Source: Flectobacillus major DSM 103 (GTDB lineage Bacteria > Bacteroidota > Bacteroidia > Cytophagales > Spirosomataceae). From it: a stretch of 64,000 bases of DNA. The notes beneath the pieces are model-generated. The model was not told where the DNA came from. It did not search any database and saw only the letters and a list, made by a program, of their open reading frames with translations. The position numbers and the translations under genes were made by a program. Positions 61,489-64,000 of the stretch are shown piece after piece (position 1 is the first letter of the stretch; every line of letters starts with the position of its first letter). The DNA lies in contig NZ_KE386491.1 in NCBI RefSeq assembly GCF_000427405.1, positions 2,153,001 through 2,217,000 on the forward strand. Reading direction: 5' to 3'.

Positions 61489-63867
61489 TTATTCTGTTCT
61501 TAAACTCTTCACTGGATTAGCCGAAGCTGCTTTTACGGCTTGATAGCTTACGGTTAGTAAAGTAATAATCAACGCACCTAAACCCGATATTCCGAAAATC
61601 CACCACGAAATTTCTGAGCGGTATTCATAGTTTTTCAACCAGCCATTCATAAAGTAATAAGCAATTGGCGTGGCTATTAAGAATGAAATCATCACTAAAA
61701 CCACAAAATCTTTAGAAAGTAATTGCCATAAATTGAATACCGATGCACCCAGTACTTTTCGTACACCAATTTCTTTCGTGCGTTGTTCAGCCGTGAAAGA
61801 TGCCAAACCAAAGATGCCCAAACAAGAAATAAAAATTGCCAAGCAAGCAAAGAATGTAGCCAATTTACCGATACGTTCTTCGCTATTGAATTTTAGAGCG
61901 TATTGTTCGTCGGCAAATTTATAGTCGAACGGACTGCCTGGGTTGTATCTTCTAAATACTTCGCCTACTTTTTCCAAAGAAGCGGAGGCACTCATGGCAG
62001 GGTTCAACTTAACATTGATAATATTTGCCCAACCATAATTGATAAAAAATATTGTTGGTTTAATGGGTTCATAAGGCGATTCCATCACCATATTTTTAAT
62101 GACGCCGACAATTCGGTAATTTTTATCGTTCCAATTGATATTCTTCCCAACAGGGTTTTTCATACCGATAAACTTGGCAGCGGCTTCGTTTAATACCATT
62201 CCAGAAGTATCGGTTGAAAAGTTTCTTGAGAAATCTCTTCCTTCTACAAAATTCCAACCTACCGATTTGCCATAATCATGCGAAACAGCAATTACTCCAA
62301 AAAGTGCTTGTAGATTTGGGTCTTTGCCTTCCCAATTAAAACCGATTTGATTTGAATACACACCAGTAGTTGGGCTTGACGATTGCGACATTTCATAGAC
62401 CGCTCCTGTTTTTAATAAATCACTTCTGAGGGCATCGTAATGACCCACCAATTCGGGAGTATTGATGGTGATAGCAATCAAGCCATCACGACTATAACCG
62501 ATGGGTCTGTCTTTAGCGTGTTGAATTTGGCGGTAAACGATAATCGTTCCGATGATTAAAGTAACCGAAACTGTGAATTGAATCACTACCAGTACTTTAC
62601 GTGGAACGGCGGCAAATCTTCCCACACGAAAAGTACCTTTGAGTACTCTGATTGGGTCGAAAGAAGACAAATAAAATGCTGGATAACTTCCAGAAATTAA
62701 ACCTGTAATCAATGAAAACGAAATACTGAGTATCCAGAAATAGGGATTTGTCCAAAGAATGGACATTTTTTTATCTGATAATTCATTGAACCAAGGCAAA
62801 GTAAGCGTTACCAATACAAGCGTAAGCACAAAAGCAAACACTACAATGAGTAAAGATTCGCTTAAAAACTGAGTAATTAATTGTGAACGAACCGAGCCGA
62901 TGGCTTTACGAACACCTACTTCCTTCGCACGCTTTTCTGAACGAGCAGTACTTAAATTCATGAAATTGATGCAAGCCAACAAAAGTACAAACACGCCAAT
63001 AATGCCAAATAACCATACAAACTGAATACGTCCGCCAGAGATTTTACCGTCTTTAAATTCAGAATACAAATGCCATTTGCTCATCGGATGCAAGAAAACC
63101 ATCGGTTTGGCAGCATCTTGTTTGTCGTGATTGAATTTTACTAATCTGATTTTTGCGGATACTTTATCAAAATCTGCATTTGGATTTAGCTCTGCAAAAG
63201 TTTGGAATGAGTTATTATTCCACTGATCTTGCGAGTTTTTCACCCAATTTTCGGTAGCCAAATACAGTTCCCAAGGCAATACGAATGATACTTCGTTGAG
63301 GGTAGTATTATGTGGTAAATCTTCATAAACGCCCGTTACTTTTACGTTGGTTTTGTTATCTACTTTTACGATTTTATTAATCGGGTCGGTATCTCCAAAT
63401 AAAGCGGTTGCAACCGATTCTGAGATAAGAATAGAGTAAGGATCTTTCAATCCTTTTTGCGAACCCTTCAACATTTTGAAGGTAAACATTTCTGGAAATT
63501 TGGGCTCTACAAAGTTTCCTGTTTTGGTGAATTTTTTGTCGCCCACAGCCAAAATGTGTTCAAAAGTCCAAGAAGACAACACTACATTTTTGAAATCTCC
63601 TGAGTATTTCGCTCGTAGCTCGGGGGCTAAAGGCAAAGGCATTGCCGTTTGCGAACCTATAACGCCATTCCAAGTTTGGTTTTGCATTACTTGTGCCAGA
63701 CGGTCGTATTTTTGATGATACTTATCGAAAGACATTTCATCGAAAATCCAAAGCCCAATGAGTATCGCAACGGCCATTCCTACCGAAAGACCAATAATAT
63801 TAATTGCCGAGAAAGCTTTGTTTCTCAACAAGGTTCTAAGAGCAATTTTAAAATAATTTTTTAACAT
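61489..63867 (-). CDS. ABC transporter permease, MacB/FtsX type (array copy 10)
   Basis: 792 residues, copy 2/3/7 subgroup: KIALRTLLRNKAFSAINIIGLSVGMAVAILIGLWIFDEMSFDKYHQKYDRL, FtsX helix VWLFGIIGVFVLLLACINFMNLSTARSEKRAKEVGVRKAIGSVRSQL, C-terminal FTAEQRTKEIGVRKVLGASVFNLWQLLSKDF, ending ASANPVKSLRTE like copy 7. The second periplasmic domain keeps GYSRDGLIAITINTPELVGHYDAL. Downstream spacer 61180-61488 is the duplicated one described above. Confidence 0.93.
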   Translation of the reverse strand: MLKNYFKIALRTLLRNKAFSAINIIGLSVGMAVAILIGLWIFDEMSFDKYHQKYDRLAQVMQNQTWNGVIGSQTAMPLPLAPELRAKYSGDFKNVVLSSWTFEHILAVGDKKFTKTGNFVEPKFPEMFTFKMLKGSQKGLKDPYSILISESVATALFGDTDPINKIVKVDNKTNVKVTGVYEDLPHNTTLNEVSFVLPWELYLATENWVKNSQDQWNNNSFQTFAELNPNADFDKVSAKIRLVKFNHDKQDAAKPMVFLHPMSKWHLYSEFKDGKISGGRIQFVWLFGIIGVFVLLLACINFMNLSTARSEKRAKEVGVRKAIGSVRSQLITQFLSESLLIVVFAFVLTLVLVTLTLPWFNELSDKKMSILWTNPYFWILSISFSLITGLISGSYPAFYLSSFDPIRVLKGTFRVGRFAAVPRKVLVVIQFTVSVTLIIGTIIVYRQIQHAKDRPIGYSRDGLIAITINTPELVGHYDALRSDLLKTGAVYEMSQSSSPTTGVYSNQIGFNWEGKDPNLQALFGVIAVSHDYGKSVGWNFVEGRDFSRNFSTDTSGMVLNEAAAKFIGMKNPVGKNINWNDKNYRIVGVIKNMVMESPYEPIKPTIFFINYGWANIINVKLNPAMSASASLEKVGEVFRRYNPGSPFDYKFADEQYALKFNSEERIGKLATFFACLAIFISCLGIFGLASFTAEQRTKEIGVRKVLGASVFNLWQLLSKDFVVLVMISFLIATPIAYYFMNGWLKNYEYRSEISWWIFGISGLGALIITLLTVSYQAVKAASANPVKSLRTE

Positions 63868-63917
63868 GTTTTTTTAGGTTTTTGGGTTGGAGGCTTCGGA
63901 TTCTAGGTTTCAGTAAA

Positions 63918-64000
63918 TTATTCTGTTCTCAAACTTTTCACTGGATTAGCCAAGGCCGCTTTGATGGCCTGATAACTCACTGTAAATAAGGTAATCGACA
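63918..64000 (-). CDS. ABC transporter permease, MacB/FtsX type (array copy 11, partial)
   Basis: Only the C-terminal end is in the window: SITLFTVSYQAIKAALANPV then KSLRTE and a TAA stop at 63918-63920. The reading frame continues past the right edge, 50 bp upstream of copy 10, so the array extends beyond the window. Confidence 0.9.
   Translation of the reverse strand, partial: SITLFTVSYQAIKAALANPVKSLRTE

Overview
The window looks like a chromosomal segment of a free-living member of the Bacteroidota, most likely a Cytophagales-type bacterium. The DNA is AT-rich, secreted proteins carry short 'MKK...AQ' signal peptides, there is a Bacteroidota-type TAnnTTTG promoter element, and families typical of the phylum are present (GH92 and GH89 glycosidases, Tat-exported Gfo/Idh/MocA proteins, DUF3667 and DUF4932 proteins, multi-copy 800-residue FtsX/MacB permeases). 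There is no rRNA or tRNA in the window, so genus cannot be fixed.

Layout. 0.1-5.4 kb: small accessory genes on the minus strand (GNAT acetyltransferase, esterase, ABM-type monooxygenase, secreted hypotheticals, a DUF3667 membrane protein, a decayed DoxX gene and an AHSA1-type protein). 5.4-13.2 kb: single genes or small regulator/target pairs separated by imperfect palindromes and short-inverted-repeat elements. They comprise an alpha/beta hydrolase, a polysaccharide deacetylase, a lipoprotein, an SDR with a divergent HxlR regulator, an SDR with a Crp/Fnr regulator, and a uracil-DNA-glycosylase-like gene broken by one nonsense codon. The organisation is cassette-like but no integrase is present. 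13.2-15.3 kb: an RloA/RloB-type (AbiL-like) putative phage-defence operon whose rloB is frameshifted. 15.6-22.9 kb: dnaK, a 2-hydroxyacid dehydrogenase, a beta-barrel-like protein, a lipoprotein, a Cof-type HAD phosphatase and an XdhC-like maturation factor.

23.2-33.1 kb is a glycan-catabolism locus on the minus strand. One operon encodes a heparan-alpha-glucosaminide acetyltransferase-like membrane protein, an alpha-N-acetylglucosaminidase (GH89) and a GH92 alpha-mannosidase. Upstream of it lies a second operon of three exported Gfo/Idh/MocA oxidoreductases, separated by a terminator. 33.5-36.1 kb holds a VOC protein and a divergent TetR / small ferredoxin-fold protein / MFS efflux operon. 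36.2-37.6 kb is a DUF4932-like putative metallopeptidase.

37.7-64.0 kb is the most striking region: ten complete and one truncated paralogous ABC-transporter permeases (MacB/FtsX type, about 790-825 residues each), all on the minus strand and nearly head to tail. The only interruption is one plus-strand Uma2-type nuclease-fold gene. No ATPase partner is visible. The paralogues share short stretches of near-identical DNA at their cytoplasmic segments but diverge in the periplasmic domains, and their spacers are also duplicated. One spacer carries a six-copy 76-bp hairpin-rich tandem repeat that is single-copy in the paralogous spacer. All identifications come from reading the sequence; no database search was run.
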